From Diabrotica undecimpunctata (Eukaryota > Arthropoda > Insecta > Coleoptera > Chrysomelidae): DNA of 64,000 nucleotides. The translations under genes and the position numbers were made by a program. Where the stretch lies: positions 16,098,136 to 16,162,135 of the forward strand of contig NC_092813.1 in assembly GCF_040954645.1 (NCBI RefSeq). Direction: 5' to 3'. Shown piece by piece: positions 43,743-55,419 of the stretch (position 1 is the first letter of the stretch; each line of letters opens with the position of its first letter). The notes under the pieces are model-generated. The model saw only the letters and a list, made by a program, of their open reading frames with translations, was not told the DNA's origin and made no database searches.

Positions 43743-46700
43743 CACACCCACATGAAAGTCAAATACAAGAGGTAACTAATTTACTACATCTGATACAGCC
43801 TCACTTTAATCTTATTAGGGGATACAAACTGCCATAACACCACTTGGGGAAGTTCAAAAACAGACAAATGAGGGAAATTATTACAAAACATAATCCATAA
43901 TTCAAATCTAATACTTATGAATACTGGGAACCCACCATGTTTAATTCCTATAATGGGAATCTTTCATCTATTGATATCTCACTATGCAGTCCATCACTGG
44001 CAACTATATTACAATGAAAGACACCAAAATACTTATATGACAGTGGTTACTTTTCAATCATAATTGACATCCTAGATGACAAACAAGAAACAACACATCC
44101 AATTTACCAGACGTGGAAAATAATAACTATGCAACTTCACATTAAATAGAAATATTGACAAAAACATATATACAATAAATAATATAGTTATATCATTATA
44201 TCGGCAGCGCATAAAGCTATCGGTAAAATAAAAACTTGTAATAGGACACTGGTCCCTGGTGGAATGATCAAATTGCCAAATCATTATTTGCAAGCAAACA
44301 CGCACTGAATATTCTTAAAACACATAAAACAGATGCTAATCTTCTGAAATTTAAAAAGCTTAGGGCAAAAACTCGATATTTATTCAAAAAATCAAAAGAG
44401 AGTCTTGGCATAATTATGTTGCCTCAATAAACCCCTCAACTCCTATCGAAACCATCTGGAAAAAGATCCTAAACCTTAAAGGATCAAACAACTACATTAA
44501 TATTTATACTCTTTCTTACAATAATAATCTTGTTACCGACAAAAAAGACATATCTAACGATTAGCCGATGTGTATCAACTAAATTCTAGTGATAGCAACC
44601 TAAACTCAAATTTCATTAAATAAAAAAATTATGAAGAATCCTTTAAAATTTTAATCCATGACAGCAAATCGCCCCTAAATGAAAACATAACTCAAAAAGA
44701 ATTTGATTATTCTCTAAACTGCCTTAAAAATACCACTTCCGGTCCAGATGATATTCCAGTTATTTTCTTAAAAAATATTCCAGAATCAGCTAAACTTATT
44801 ATCCTAGAACTATTTAACTCAATATTTTTTAATAATATATTTCCCAAGATATGGTGCCATGCAATTATCATCCCAATTCTTAAACCCAACAAACCTAAAG
44901 ACGACTCCTGGTCATATCGTCCAATCTCCTTAACATTTAGTATGTGTAAATTAATAGAAGAGATTATAAATAACAAACTAGTATGGCATCTAGAAAACTC
45001 AATGTTATTATCCCCCTATCAAAGTGGGTTTCGTAAAGGCAGATCCACTACCGACAACTTAGTATCGCTTGAATCTGAAATCCATGAAGCATTTTTACAC
45101 AATACACAATCAAAAATTACTAGCTATCTTTATTGATATCAATAAAGCTTTCGACACTGCATGGAAATATAACATCTTAAAAACACTACAAAAAAGAAAT
45201 TGAGGGCCACACACTAGAACAAAATATCTCAATTCATAGACACATTGAAGTAAGAGCTAACGGTTATAACTCTAGTCCACGCTCTCTTGAAAATGGAACT
45301 CCGCAAGGCTCCATTTTAAGCCCAACATTGTTTTTGATTGAAATAAATAACATCTTGGACGAAATAAGATTATCGATTAAAGCCAATTTATGCGCAGACA
45401 ACTTGATTATCTACCACAAAAGCGAGAAGTGTGGAATGTGCGACTGAACTAATACAGAAGTTTTTACACAAGCTGGAAAAATGGTCAATTAAAACTGGTT
45501 TCTCCTGAAAAAACACAGTACATAATATTCATCAAACGGAAAAATATAAAGAACGTTAATTTACCTTTAAACGGACATATGTACTCAAAAAGAAACAAAC
45601 GAAATAAATTGCCTGGGGTTAACTCTAGATTGCACCCTAAACTGGAAAAGCCATATACATACCTTGCAAAAACAATGTCAACCTAGAATTATTCTCCTGA
45701 AAATTCTCTCAAACCGTACGTGGGGAACAGATACAAGAACCCTATTAAACTTATACGAATCACTTATACGTAGCAAATTAGACTACAGCTCAATATGTTA
45801 AAGTAGTGCCAAAAAAAGTACATTAAAAAAACTAACCTCAATTCAAACAGCGTCACTAAGAATTGTTCTCTACGCATTTAGAACTAGCCCAAACAATAGC
45901 CTTCAAGTATTAGCTAACTAATTACCTCTACACTTACGAAGGCAACAATTGTCACTAAATTTTGCAACTCGTGTATCATCAAATCATCAAAATCCCATGC
46001 ATTCAAATATCTGAAAACCTAAATTTATCAGTAATTACCAAAATTAACCTATGAATACACTCCCTTTTCATCAAAGAATTAAATTCCGTGGTTACGACTG
46101 TGAGCAGTTTAGTGCCATCATAAATCCAACCCAAAACTTTCCCTTTTGGTCAACTAGTCCACTAATTATAAATACATCCCTTACTCGCTATCCCAAAACA
46201 TACACTAACCCAACAGTAATACATCAATCATACCATGAAATAATATCCCTATATCCAAATTCTGAACATATCTACACTGATGCATCAAAAATTCAATCAA
46301 GACTAGCAGCCAGCGACTTACATACATGGGGCAGATCATTTTAAAATACGATTCCCTCTGAGTTGTAGCATATTTACTGGAGAAGCACTGGCAATTTTAG
46401 AGGCACTGAAAGTTTGCAAAAGAAAATCCGCACCTCATTATATTATAATATCTGACTCATTAAGTACCCTAAAAGTTTTACAGCAATTGTATCCATAAAA
46501 TGAAATTATAATGCTAACAAAAAATGAACTGATACTACTATCAACAAAAAACATAGAAATACCTTTTTTATGGGTGCCATCAAACGTGCGAATCAAGGGA
46601 AACTAAGCAGTGGACCAACTTGCGAATGAAGCTGCACTAGATGAAAGCATCCCTGCGTCACACATGCTAACAAGAAACGACCATAAAACCTCTATTAAAA

Positions 46701-46980
46701 AACATATTACCAACTTATGGCAGAGTAACTGGAATTCCACATCAAACAAATTAAAAGATGTTATAGAAACTGTCGGCACCACCTTCACTTAAACGTTGTG
46801 AACAAGTGATAATAACTAGACTACGATTAGGACATACTATACCAACCCATATTCACTTAATAAATAAAGAAGCCATCCCTTTCTGTCACAACTGCAAGAT
46901 TGAGACACCCAAGAATAAAGAAAAAATAACCTCTCTACCAACATGAAGGATCTACTAAGCTGCCAGTTCAAGCAAGTGCT
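43375..46980 (+). pseudogene. Jockey ORF2 (pol), heavily decayed
   Basis: Endonuclease traces: TQ(stop)NPNEYYAHLESL, LCIRETHFK, ASGGVAIFVSND, then a (TA)n expansion. RT: TTSGPDDIPVIFLKNIPE (about 44730), SWSYRPISLTFSMCKLIEEI, YQSGFRKGRSTTDNLVSLES (to 45136), FIDINKAFDTAW (about 45130-45165), NGTPQGSILSPTLFLIEINN (about 45292), and LCADNLIIY (YADD changed to CADN). RNase H: EHIYTDASKIQSRL (about 46264-46305), then SDSLSTL and WVPSNVRIKGN. Tail: MDQLANEAALDES (46610) and FCHNCKIETP (about 46883). Dozens of stops and frameshifts; catalytic Asp lost. Confidence 0.82.
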
Positions 46981-47141
46981 GAAATATTTGAAAGACATTA
47001 AATTTTATAGTGTTCAATAGAATATTATTTAAGTTATTTAAGTTATATATACAGTTCGTTTTTGGCAGTGGTCAGGTAAAGTTCTTATCAGTGCGTGAAT
47101 GAGTATTCATTAAGTGTTTGTTTATTTGTTTTTTGATTGTT

Positions 47142-48413
47142 ATGATCGGGGATTCGGACGGAAGATATGAACCTCCTGATAGGGGAAAAAGTATAATTAT
47201 AGATGAAGTGAATATGGAATTTAGCGGAAATGGAAAAAGCGACGAAACAGGTGGTATTGAAAAAATAATAAAACAAAAAAATAAATATAGTCCAATGGAC
47301 CAAGGTCCATATTATGTATTTGTGCAAAGTAAAGAAGGAAACATAGGTAAGTTTCATAAAATTTCTACTGCTAGATTAATTTTAAACGCAGAACCGGAGA
47401 TCAGGGATAACATTTTCAATATTTCTGTAACTGGTAGAAATAAAGTTAAAGTCGAATTAAATTCATTCAATAGTGCCAACAAATTAGTCGAGGCCAAAGT
47501 ATTTCAGGAAAAAAATTACGAGGCTTATATACCCACTTTCTTTACATACAAAAAAGGTGTACTAAAAAGTATTGACAAGGATATCAAAGACGATGATTTA
47601 TTAAACATAATTAAACCTAAATATGGAAATAATTTTAAAGTTTATGAAGTAAGGAGAATAAAACGAAAGGTAAATGGTGAGTTATTCCCTACAATGGCAG
47701 TTATTGTTACTTTTAAGGGGCAAATGATACCTAAACAGGTAGTAATAGAAAAAATTATTTACGATGTAGACATATATGTTCCACGAGTAATCCAATGCAG
47801 ACAATGCATGAGGTACGGTCACGTTAGCGCACAAAGTAGAGGTAAAGTTCGATGTGGAAAATGCGGCAATGAACATAAAACAAATTCTTGTAATTCGCAA
47901 TTAACATCATGTATTTTATGCAAAGGCAATCATGAAGCAACGGATAGGAAAAATTGTGAAGAATTTCATCGTCAGAAACAAATTAAAACATATATGGCTA
48001 CAGAAAATTTATCCTATAGTGAGGCTAATAAAAAATATGATAATAGTTACGCAACGGTGACAAAGAATGTAAATAAAAGCAGTCATTACTCAGTACCAGT
48101 TAAACGCAGACGAAATTTAGAAAGTTATCCTAATTATCCCCGTTCAGGATATTCTGACGAGCATAAGGAGATTCTTTCATCTTCATCTACTAGTAGTCAA
48201 CCGGTATATCAAAATTATAGAAATATCCCTAACTATTCCCAATCAACAATGAGCTCAAATTCAAATAAAAACTGTAAAATAAACTCTGTTTGTGATATGA
48301 TTATAAGCACTTTTAAAAATGTATTAAAGAATAACTCAATAACTTTAGACAATATAAAAATGTTTGACGATTTTAAAAATAATTTAAGTCGTATTCTCGC
48401 AGATAATGAATAA
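47142..48413 (+). CDS. I-like ORF1 protein (gag-like, three knuckles), open, 423 aa
   Basis: The ATG at 47142 (MIGDSDGRYEPPDRGK) opens 423 codons. The middle region (YYVFVQSKEGNIGKFHKIS, LVEAKVFQEKNYEAYIP, VYEVRRIKRK) matches the RNA-recognition-like part of I/Jockey ORF1 proteins. Knuckles: CRQCMRYGHVSAQS (last Cys replaced by Ser), CGKCGNEHKTNSC and CILCKGNHEATDRKNC at about residues 220-275. The tail is Ser/Tyr/Asn-rich and basic. It ends GATAATGAATAA, overlapping the ORF2 ATG by eight bases. An upstream in-frame extension without ATG exists, so 47142 is the likely start. RNA-binding packaging protein; intact except for the knuckle substitution. Confidence 0.85.
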   Translation: MIGDSDGRYEPPDRGKSIIIDEVNMEFSGNGKSDETGGIEKIIKQKNKYSPMDQGPYYVFVQSKEGNIGKFHKISTARLILNAEPEIRDNIFNISVTGRNKVKVELNSFNSANKLVEAKVFQEKNYEAYIPTFFTYKKGVLKSIDKDIKDDDLLNIIKPKYGNNFKVYEVRRIKRKVNGELFPTMAVIVTFKGQMIPKQVVIEKIIYDVDIYVPRVIQCRQCMRYGHVSAQSRGKVRCGKCGNEHKTNSCNSQLTSCILCKGNHEATDRKNCEEFHRQKQIKTYMATENLSYSEANKKYDNSYATVTKNVNKSSHYSVPVKRRRNLESYPNYPRSGYSDEHKEILSSSSTSSQPVYQNYRNIPNYSQSTMSSNSNKNCKINSVCDMIISTFKNVLKNNSITLDNIKMFDDFKNNLSRILADNE

Positions 48414-51207
48414 GTTCAAAATTGTACAGTGGAACGCTAGGTCCGTTGTACACAATAAAGGTCATTTTAAGAAATTTATTTTTGAAAATAATATTGATAT
48501 AGCTATAATTAGTGAAACGTGGTTAAAAGAAAAAAATAATATTAATTTCAGTGGTTATAATATATTTCGGAGAGATAGAGATGATGGTTATGGAGGATTA
48601 GCTATTTTAACTAAAAAATACATTCAGTTCACAGGTCATCCAAATCATCATAAAATCAATCAGGTTATGAGTATATCAATAACAGTCAAATTAAAATCAA
48701 ATAAAGTACTTAATATATATTCAGTGTATGCAAAACCAAATTTAAACGTATCAGAGAGTGAATGGAAAAAGTTTTTTAATAGTTTAAGTACACCATTTTT
48801 GGTGGCCGGAGACTTTAATTGTCACCATAATGCATGGGGTTGCGATCAGAATAATAGGGCTGGAGTTAGTCTATTAACAGCAATAGAAGACTGTGAGTTA
48901 TGTTTTCTAAATAATGGTGCCGAAACTATAATACCTAGATTATACACTAGAAATAAATCAGCTGTGGACATAACTATATGTTCCAGTGACATATCTTCCT
49001 GTTTTGATTGGAACGTAAAAAATGTATCTCTAGGTTCTGATCACTTTCCAATAATAATTGAAAGCGATGTTGATAATATAATAATAGTTAATGAGAGAAC
49101 CCGATGGAACGTGAACAGAGCAGATTGGTCGTTATTTTCTTCGATTCTTGAAACTATTGACACCAAAGATATAAATACTGATGAAAATATTAATAACATA
49201 TATAATACATTTATCAATAGAATTAATGATGCTTGTGAATTATCAATACCTAAGAAAAAAATAACGATCAATAGTAAGTTTAATAAAAAAAGATGGAACC
49301 CAGAATGTGCACAAGCTATAAAATTTCAGCAAGAAGCTTTTTTAGAATTTAAACGAAATAGTACATATGAAAATTACATAAAATATCAGAAAGCAGAGGC
49401 AATTAAGAAAAAAACAATATAAAAAAGTAAAAAAGCTTCTTGGCGAGAATTTTGTAATAAATGTAATAAATTAAATAAAAATACTCCGGTCCAAGAAATT
49501 TGGAAAGAAATTAAAAAAATCAAAAATACTTATAATGTCCCAAAAAATCAAGTAAAGAAAGATAATTGGACTGAAGAATTTTTAAATAAGTTAGCTCCGC
49601 CCTGGGTTTCACCAAATTTAAATGTAAACCATCCTAAAAAAGTGAATAATAATAATTCAAACTATTTGTTATATGAATTTACTCTAAAAGAACTAGAATA
49701 TAGTTTAAAGTGTCATAAAAATACTGCTCCTGGCTTAGACAATGTCCATTATATTATGCTGTATTACTTACCAAGGTGTCAGAAAATAAAATTGTTAAAT
49801 ATAATTAATTTAATAAGGATAAAAGGTGAATTTCCAGATTCATGGAAGGATTATGTAATTATACCGATTTTAAAACCAAATAAAGATATAGACTCAGCGA
49901 ATTCATATAGAGGAATTTCATTAGGATCGTGTATTTTAAAAACATTTGAACGGATGGTAAAGAGAAGACTTGAATTATGGTTAGAGAAAAATAACAAAAT
50001 TAGTGATACACAATATGGGTTTCGTAAACTAAGATCGACATCAGAAAATATAGCTAACCTTATCCTAGACATTAATATATCCTTTTCTGAACGTAAATCC
50101 CTGGTATCTCTATTCATAGATGTAGAAGGTGCATATGATAATATCAAATTAAATATCCTCTATCAATAAATGGAGAAGATAGGACTACCCAGTGACTTTG
50201 GTAAAAGAATAATAAAACTGTATTCAAATAGGAATCTACAACTTCAAATCAATAATGAACTATTGGATCCAAGAATTTCTAATGTTGGGTTACCGCAAGG
50301 AAGCATCCTTAGTCCTTTACTATATCTCATTTATACCTCAGACTTACACAAAAAAATGAATACAAGAGAAAATGTTCTACAGTTTGCTGATGATGTGTGT
50401 ATATATGTACCTAAAGTTGAAATCGATCAAGGTATCAATATAATGAGTAAAATGTTTTCGACGATAGAAGAGTATTATTTTAATATAGGACTCAGTATCT
50501 CTACAAAGAAAACCCAAGCATGTATATTCTCCAAAAAACATAGATTACCACAATCTATAGTATTCAATAACGTTAATTTTGAGGTTCAATCATCCATTAA
50601 CTATTTGGGTATGGTAATAGATAGAAAGTTATTATGGAACGAACACATAGACCGCTCAACAAACAAAAACAGAAAAAGGATTAAATGCAATAAGATCAGT
50701 GTGTCATATAAGTTGGGGAGCTGATCCAAATGTTACGCTTACCTTTTATAAAGCTTATATTCGTTCAATAATAGATTATGGGTCAATTTTTTATAGTCAA
50801 GCAGCGAAGACTCACCTGAAGAAATTAGATAGGCTAGTAAATAAAGTCTTAAGAATAAGTATAGGTGCACTTAAGAGTACACCCATTTCAAATTTAAATG
50901 TAGAATGCAATGAACCTCCACTAAACTTCAGAAGAGATTACTTAACGGAGAAGTTTTTATTAAAAATGTATGCAAAGAAAAGTCCGGTAGTCCAAAAATG
51001 CTTTGAGCTCAGTATTTACGATCTAGTCAAGGAATATTGGCAAAAAAAGCCTACAATTCCTATTATTGAATCGTACAAATACGTAAGGATACAACTTAGT
51101 AAGGACATTTCGACTTCAAGAGAATTACCATGTTTTAAAATAGAATTAGAAGACTTGGACAGCATAAAAGTAGGATATCTTAGAGACTACTCAGAATTTC
51201 CACAATA

Positions 51208-53870
51208 CAGGGTGAGTCATGAGGAACTTTACATACTTCTACCATATGTAGAGTCCCTCAGGGAGCATATCATGTGGCCACTAAAAAATGTCAACTCCTC
51301 TTCTTTATTAATTAACAGGGTCATTTGTGTAAGTGACCATTTATTTCATTTTACTGTAGTGTTTATACGGCTCATTTGATTTTTTTAATTTTTGCATAAT
51401 ACAGTACACTACTATCAAGCATTCGACTGGTATTAGCTAAACTAAAAAATTCCAGGACTGGCTTTGGAAAAATTAATTTAGGGATTCGTATTAAATATTA
51501 CACCCTGTATAAATTTTTTTTAAAATGCAATAAGTGATTTTCAAACTACATAAATAGCCAATGAAAACGACATATGCGACAATGTTGTCGCACTTTTATT
51601 AAATTTTTAGTGAACGATCAAATCTTACCAAAAATAGAACAACCATAATGAAGTATCAAATTATAAGGTATTAATTTAAACAAATGTTATAAATTTCAAA
51701 CATTTTAATTAAAATGAGTTCCTACAACATAATCTAATACGTAGAAAATTAACATCTTTACTGTCACTTTGTATTATCTCTATGATAGAATCAATTGTTT
51801 TTCAATTTTAAATTTTTACTCATAGATCGTATTGGGGCATTATTTTCGATAAATAATAAATTAAATTGATTAAAAAGTCAAACCTCTTGTATGTGTTAGT
51901 TTTTGTTGATTGTAAATGATTAAAATTTTATGTCAAATAATAATACATTGCATCAACTGTACTAAATAAAAATAAATCTAAAAAAGTTTAAAAATGAAGG
52001 TTGGCGTTGACCGTTTGACGTTTCTTGATATTTTATACCCATTGTCATTATTGTCATTACCAATTGTTATTTATGTGCACAAGAATACATATTTCTTCTG
52101 TCATATCTACGTTAAGTACATTATGTTAGTTTCGGTAGAGCTTTTGTTACTTTCGTTCAAAATGCCACATCAGTTTTCGACCACAGAATATGCAGACATA
52201 ATATTTGTTTATGGATTCTGTAATGGGAATGGTAGGGCTGCTAGTAGAGAATATCGCAGGAGATTTCCTAATCGTCGAACTCCCAGTCATCCAACATTTG
52301 GGTCAGTTTTTAATTATTTGCGAGAAAATGGCACTTTTCCTAGTGGAACAACAGAGCGACATGTAGATGAAGCACAGGAAGATGACATTATGGACGCCGT
52401 TACTATGAACCCTACAATAAGCACTAGACAAGTAAGTCGAGAACTCAATGTTACTCAATCAAAAGTAAGTAGAGTCTTACAAAAAAATAATCTATACCCA
52501 TATCACATTCAAATGGTTCAGCGACTATATGCTGGAGATGAGATCGATAGGTTGGAATTTTGTAGATGGATTAACAATAATCGACCAACGCTATACAGGA
52601 CACTATTTACAGATGAAGCCCAATTTACCAGAGACGGGATAAATAATTCACGAAATTCACATGTATGGGCAGAAGAAAATCCCCATGCTATTCGAGAACG
52701 TCGTTCTCAGTTACGGTTTTCGGTTAACGTGTGGATTGGTGTCATAAATAACCAATTAGTAGGTCCTCACTTTTTTGATGGTCCTTTAACAGGGCAGGTC
52801 TATTTGAACTTTCTACAAAATATTTTGCCGAATTTGCTTGCCAACGTGAACGTTGCTATCCGAGGGATGTATTTTCAGCATGATGGGACACCCCCACACT
52901 TTTTACTGGCAGTGAGACAACATCTCAATAATGTTTATGGCAACAGGTGGATAGGACGTGCAGGTACTATTTCGTGGCCTTCAAGATCCCCTGATTTCAA
53001 TCCCGTTGATTACCATATTTGGGGACGATTGAAGCAACTAGTTTACGCAGTGAATATTAATAACCGACAACAATTAATTGATAGAATTATACATTGTTGT
53101 AATACTATTAGAAACGATCCCCAGAGTATCCGTAATTCAATACGTTAATTAACAATTCGGCAACAAAAATGTGTACAGGCTGCAGGGTTCCATTTCGAAA
53201 ATCTATTTTGAATTATTTTTATTTTGTTACCATTATTGTATCTTTTCCAGTTCTAATTTATGGGTTTATCATAACTATGTACATATTTTTAGTTTTTTTT
53301 TAAATTGTTCTTCGTTATTGTTAGTAGTTACTGTTTTTTGTTGTGCAGTGACTCAGTTTATCATTTCAATTAAAATGTTTGAAATTTATAACATTTGTTT
53401 AAATTAATACCTTATAATTTGATACTTCATTATGGTTGTTCTATTTTTGGTAAGATTTGATCGTTCACTAAAAATTTAATAAAAGTGCGACAACATTGTC
53501 GCATATGTCGTTTTCATTGGCTATTTATGTAGTTTGAAAATCACTTATTGCATTTAAAAAAAAAATTATACAGGGTGTAATATTTAATACGAATCCCTAA
53601 ATTAATTTTTCCAAAGCCAGTCCTGGAATTTTTTAGTTTAGCTAATACCAGTCGAATGCTTGATAGTAGTGTACTGTATCATGCAAAAATTAAAAAAATC
53701 AAATGAGCCGTATAAACACTACAGTAAAATGAAATAAATGGTCAATTACACAAATGACCCTGTTAATTAATAAAGAAGAGGAGTTGACATTTTTTAGTGC
53801 CCACATGATATGCTCCCTGAGGGACTCTACATATGGTAGAAGTATGTAAAGTTCCTCATGACTCACCCTG
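51208..53870 (+). mobile_element. Tc1/mariner-superfamily transposon, 2,663 bp, 510-bp TIRs, TA TSD
   Basis: Ends CAGGGTGAGTCATGAGGAAC and its exact inverse, flanked by TA at 51206-51207 and 53871-53872. The inverted repeats extend to 51717 and back to 53361, about 510 bp each, almost identical by eye. A transposase ORF (52162-53148) lies between. Removing the element plus one TA restores the I-like ORF2 reading (CCA CAA TAT ATC CGG). An inner inverted TACACCCTGTA (51499-51509, and 53569-53579 on the other side) lies within each TIR. Near-identical TIRs and an open transposase suggest a recent insertion. Confidence 0.93.
52162..53148 (+). CDS. Mariner-like DDD transposase, open, 328 aa
   Basis: Cut-and-paste transposase. 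The preferred ATG is 52162 (MPHQFSTTEYADIIFVYGF), because the homologous N-terminal domain starts here; the frame is open upstream to an ATG at 51994, but those 56 codons are hydrophobic and unlike the family. The N-terminal helix-turn-helix region runs about residues 1-110 (TISTRQVSRELNVTQSKVSR). Catalytic motifs: LFTDEAQF (D151), YFQHDGTPPHF (D241), SPDFNPVDYHIWGRLK (D278). D to D spacing gives 36 residues between the last two, so DD36D by this count, unlike classical DD34D. No stop or frameshift; length fits the family. Possibly functional. Confidence 0.9.
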   Translation: MPHQFSTTEYADIIFVYGFCNGNGRAASREYRRRFPNRRTPSHPTFGSVFNYLRENGTFPSGTTERHVDEAQEDDIMDAVTMNPTISTRQVSRELNVTQSKVSRVLQKNNLYPYHIQMVQRLYAGDEIDRLEFCRWINNNRPTLYRTLFTDEAQFTRDGINNSRNSHVWAEENPHAIRERRSQLRFSVNVWIGVINNQLVGPHFFDGPLTGQVYLNFLQNILPNLLANVNVAIRGMYFQHDGTPPHFLLAVRQHLNNVYGNRWIGRAGTISWPSRSPDFNPVDYHIWGRLKQLVYAVNINNRQQLIDRIIHCCNTIRNDPQSIRNSIR

Positions 53871-55019
53871 TATATCCGGAATAGCATGTTCCAAGCTGAC
53901 ATAAAGTCTATGTTCCCTAATTATTCATATATTTTTTTCGGATGCATCTAAATCAGATTTAAAGGTTACATCTGCCTTTTACGATCCAGATCGAAAATTT
54001 AGTACAGTAGTAGATCTAAATATTAAAACCTCGATATATACCGCTGAATTAATAGCAATATTAGAAGCACTTAAATATATTAGTAATTTCTCAAGAATAA
54101 AATATAATTACGTTATATTCTCTGATAGTAAAAGTTCAATACAAAAAATTGAAAATATTTCTAAATATAACAATATTGGATTTAACTATGTGTTATCTGA
54201 AATTATAAACCTGGTGGGTACAATAAAATTAAGAGGATCTAATGTAATATTTTGTTGGATAAAAGCTCATTGTGGAATATTAAATAATGAAATAGTAGAT
54301 AAAATTGCTAAATGTAATGAACCATCTAAAGAATTAGAATATAAATGTGTAATTGAAGATCTAAATTCTCATCTAAGGAAAAAAATGTTAAATTCATGGC
54401 AAACAATGTACAATTTGTCCAACAAAGGATTATATTATAAAGATATAAAACCAAAAATACAGTCCTCAACGTGGTTCAAAAACTCAAATTTTAATAAAGA
54501 TATGATTAGAATACTATGTAGAATAAGATTTAACCATGCTCTATCTCCGTTACATAAATTTAGAATTAATTTAGCCGAAACTCCATTTTGCGAATGTGGT
54601 GAAGAAGGCTCAATTGAGCATTTAGTTTTAAATTGTTCATTAAATACACGATGCATAAACCAATTTATAATAAAAATATACGAGTATATCAATAAGGAAA
54701 AAATTAGTATTAAAAGACCTTTTAATTTATCAGATTTAATAAAAACCAATAACTTGCATATATATGAAATAATTTTTCGCCACATACGTGAAATGAAATT
54801 GAATTTCTAAATGTATTATGGTAACAGTGTATATATTTCAAACATAAAAAGTTAGTTATATAAGTCCTTTGTTTTAACCCAGTTGTTAACCTTTCTATCC
54901 GTGGTCTAATTTTGTGTTGTGCAAATCGCCTTGATAGACCCCTAGGCGTATGTAATAAATCAGCAAAACCATATGTTTTGCTTTCCCTTCCAGTAAAAAA
55001 AAAATAAGAAAAAAATAAT

Positions 55020-55135
55020 AACAAAAAAAATAAAATAAAAAAAAATAAAAAAAAAATTAAAAAAAAAAATAAAAATAAAAAAAAGAAATAAAAAAAAAAT
55101 ATAATGATAATAACAAAAAAAAAAAATTTAACGTA
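55020..55135 (+). repeat. A-rich / TAA-containing 3' tail of the I-like element
   Basis: An irregular A-rich tract with TAA and GAAAT interruptions follows the ORF2 3' UTR; typical of I-group 3' ends with simple-repeat tails. Confidence 0.65.
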
Positions 55136-55419
55136 GGTACGTACTTATATGTAAGTTAATAGAAGATAAGATTTTATTGTTGTTACGGGTTCTCTCTATA
55201 ACAATTGTTTAAAAAAAATTAATTAATAACTCAAAACATAATAGGCTAATAGATTATGTCTCTAGTCATAAAATGAAACTACACACACACACACACACAC
55301 AAGTTATATATAAATTGTAAGAAATTCAATACTTGTAATTTGTGTGTGTACCCACTGCTAATAACTCTTAGTAGTTGATGCAAGGTCATTTTTGTTTAAA
55401 TAAAAAAAAATATATATAT
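55136..55419. other. Spacer between I-like tail and satellite, with (AC)n at 55280-55301
   Basis: No gene. Contains a CA-dinucleotide run and, at the right edge, a T(A)n-rich stretch (55395-55420) leading into the satellite. Confidence 0.6.

Larger units (their letters stand above)
41835..47005 (+). mobile_element. Jockey retrotransposon, plus strand, intact ORF1 and decayed ORF2
   Basis: Leader (approximate start) to 42072, ORF1 42073-43359, ORF2 remains 43375-46980, tail near 47000. Same group as the Jockey copies at 28775-38045 but a different lineage: its leader differs and its ORF1 aligns only in the knuckle region and overall layout. A long (TA)n tract (about 43650-43740) has expanded inside the endonuclease region. 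Ends and TSD not resolved. Confidence 0.75.
48406..54810 (+). pseudogene. I-like ORF2 (endonuclease-RT-RNase H), interrupted by mariner
   Basis: The ATG at 48406 overlaps the ORF1 stop. Endonuclease: IVQWNARSVVHN, IISETWL, YGGLAILTK, VAGDFNCHHNAWG, GSDHFPIII. In-frame stop at 49420-49422. RT: HKNTAPGLDNVHYIML, NSYRGISLGSCILKTFERM, QYGFRKLRSTSENI, LFIDVEGAYDNI; stop at 50167-50169; GLPQGSILSPLLYLI, LQFADDVCIYV (FADD). A frameshift near 50690 precedes WGADPNVTLTFYKAYIRS. The mariner insertion splits FPQY/IRNSMFQ. RNase H: FFSDASKSDLKVT, FSDSKSSIQK, CWIKAHCGILNNEIVD. Tail: TPFCECGEEGSIEHLVLNCS to the stop at 54810. Total about 1,245 codons once the insertion is discounted. Confidence 0.88.
47052..55135 (+). 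mobile_element. I-like non-LTR retrotransposon split by a mariner element
   Basis: Starts near CAGTTCGTTTTTGG (47052), with leader, ORF1 (47142-48413), ORF2 (48406-54810), a 3' UTR and a long A-rich/TAA-containing tail (about 55000-55135). Three-knuckle ORF1, overlapping ORF2, and an RNase H domain with C-terminal tail suit the I/Jockey group. The TAA-rich tail favours the I clade. A Tc1/mariner element occupies 51208-53870. Without it the element is about 5.4 kb. Only two nonsense codons and one frameshift in ORF2 suggest moderate age. Confidence 0.82.
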
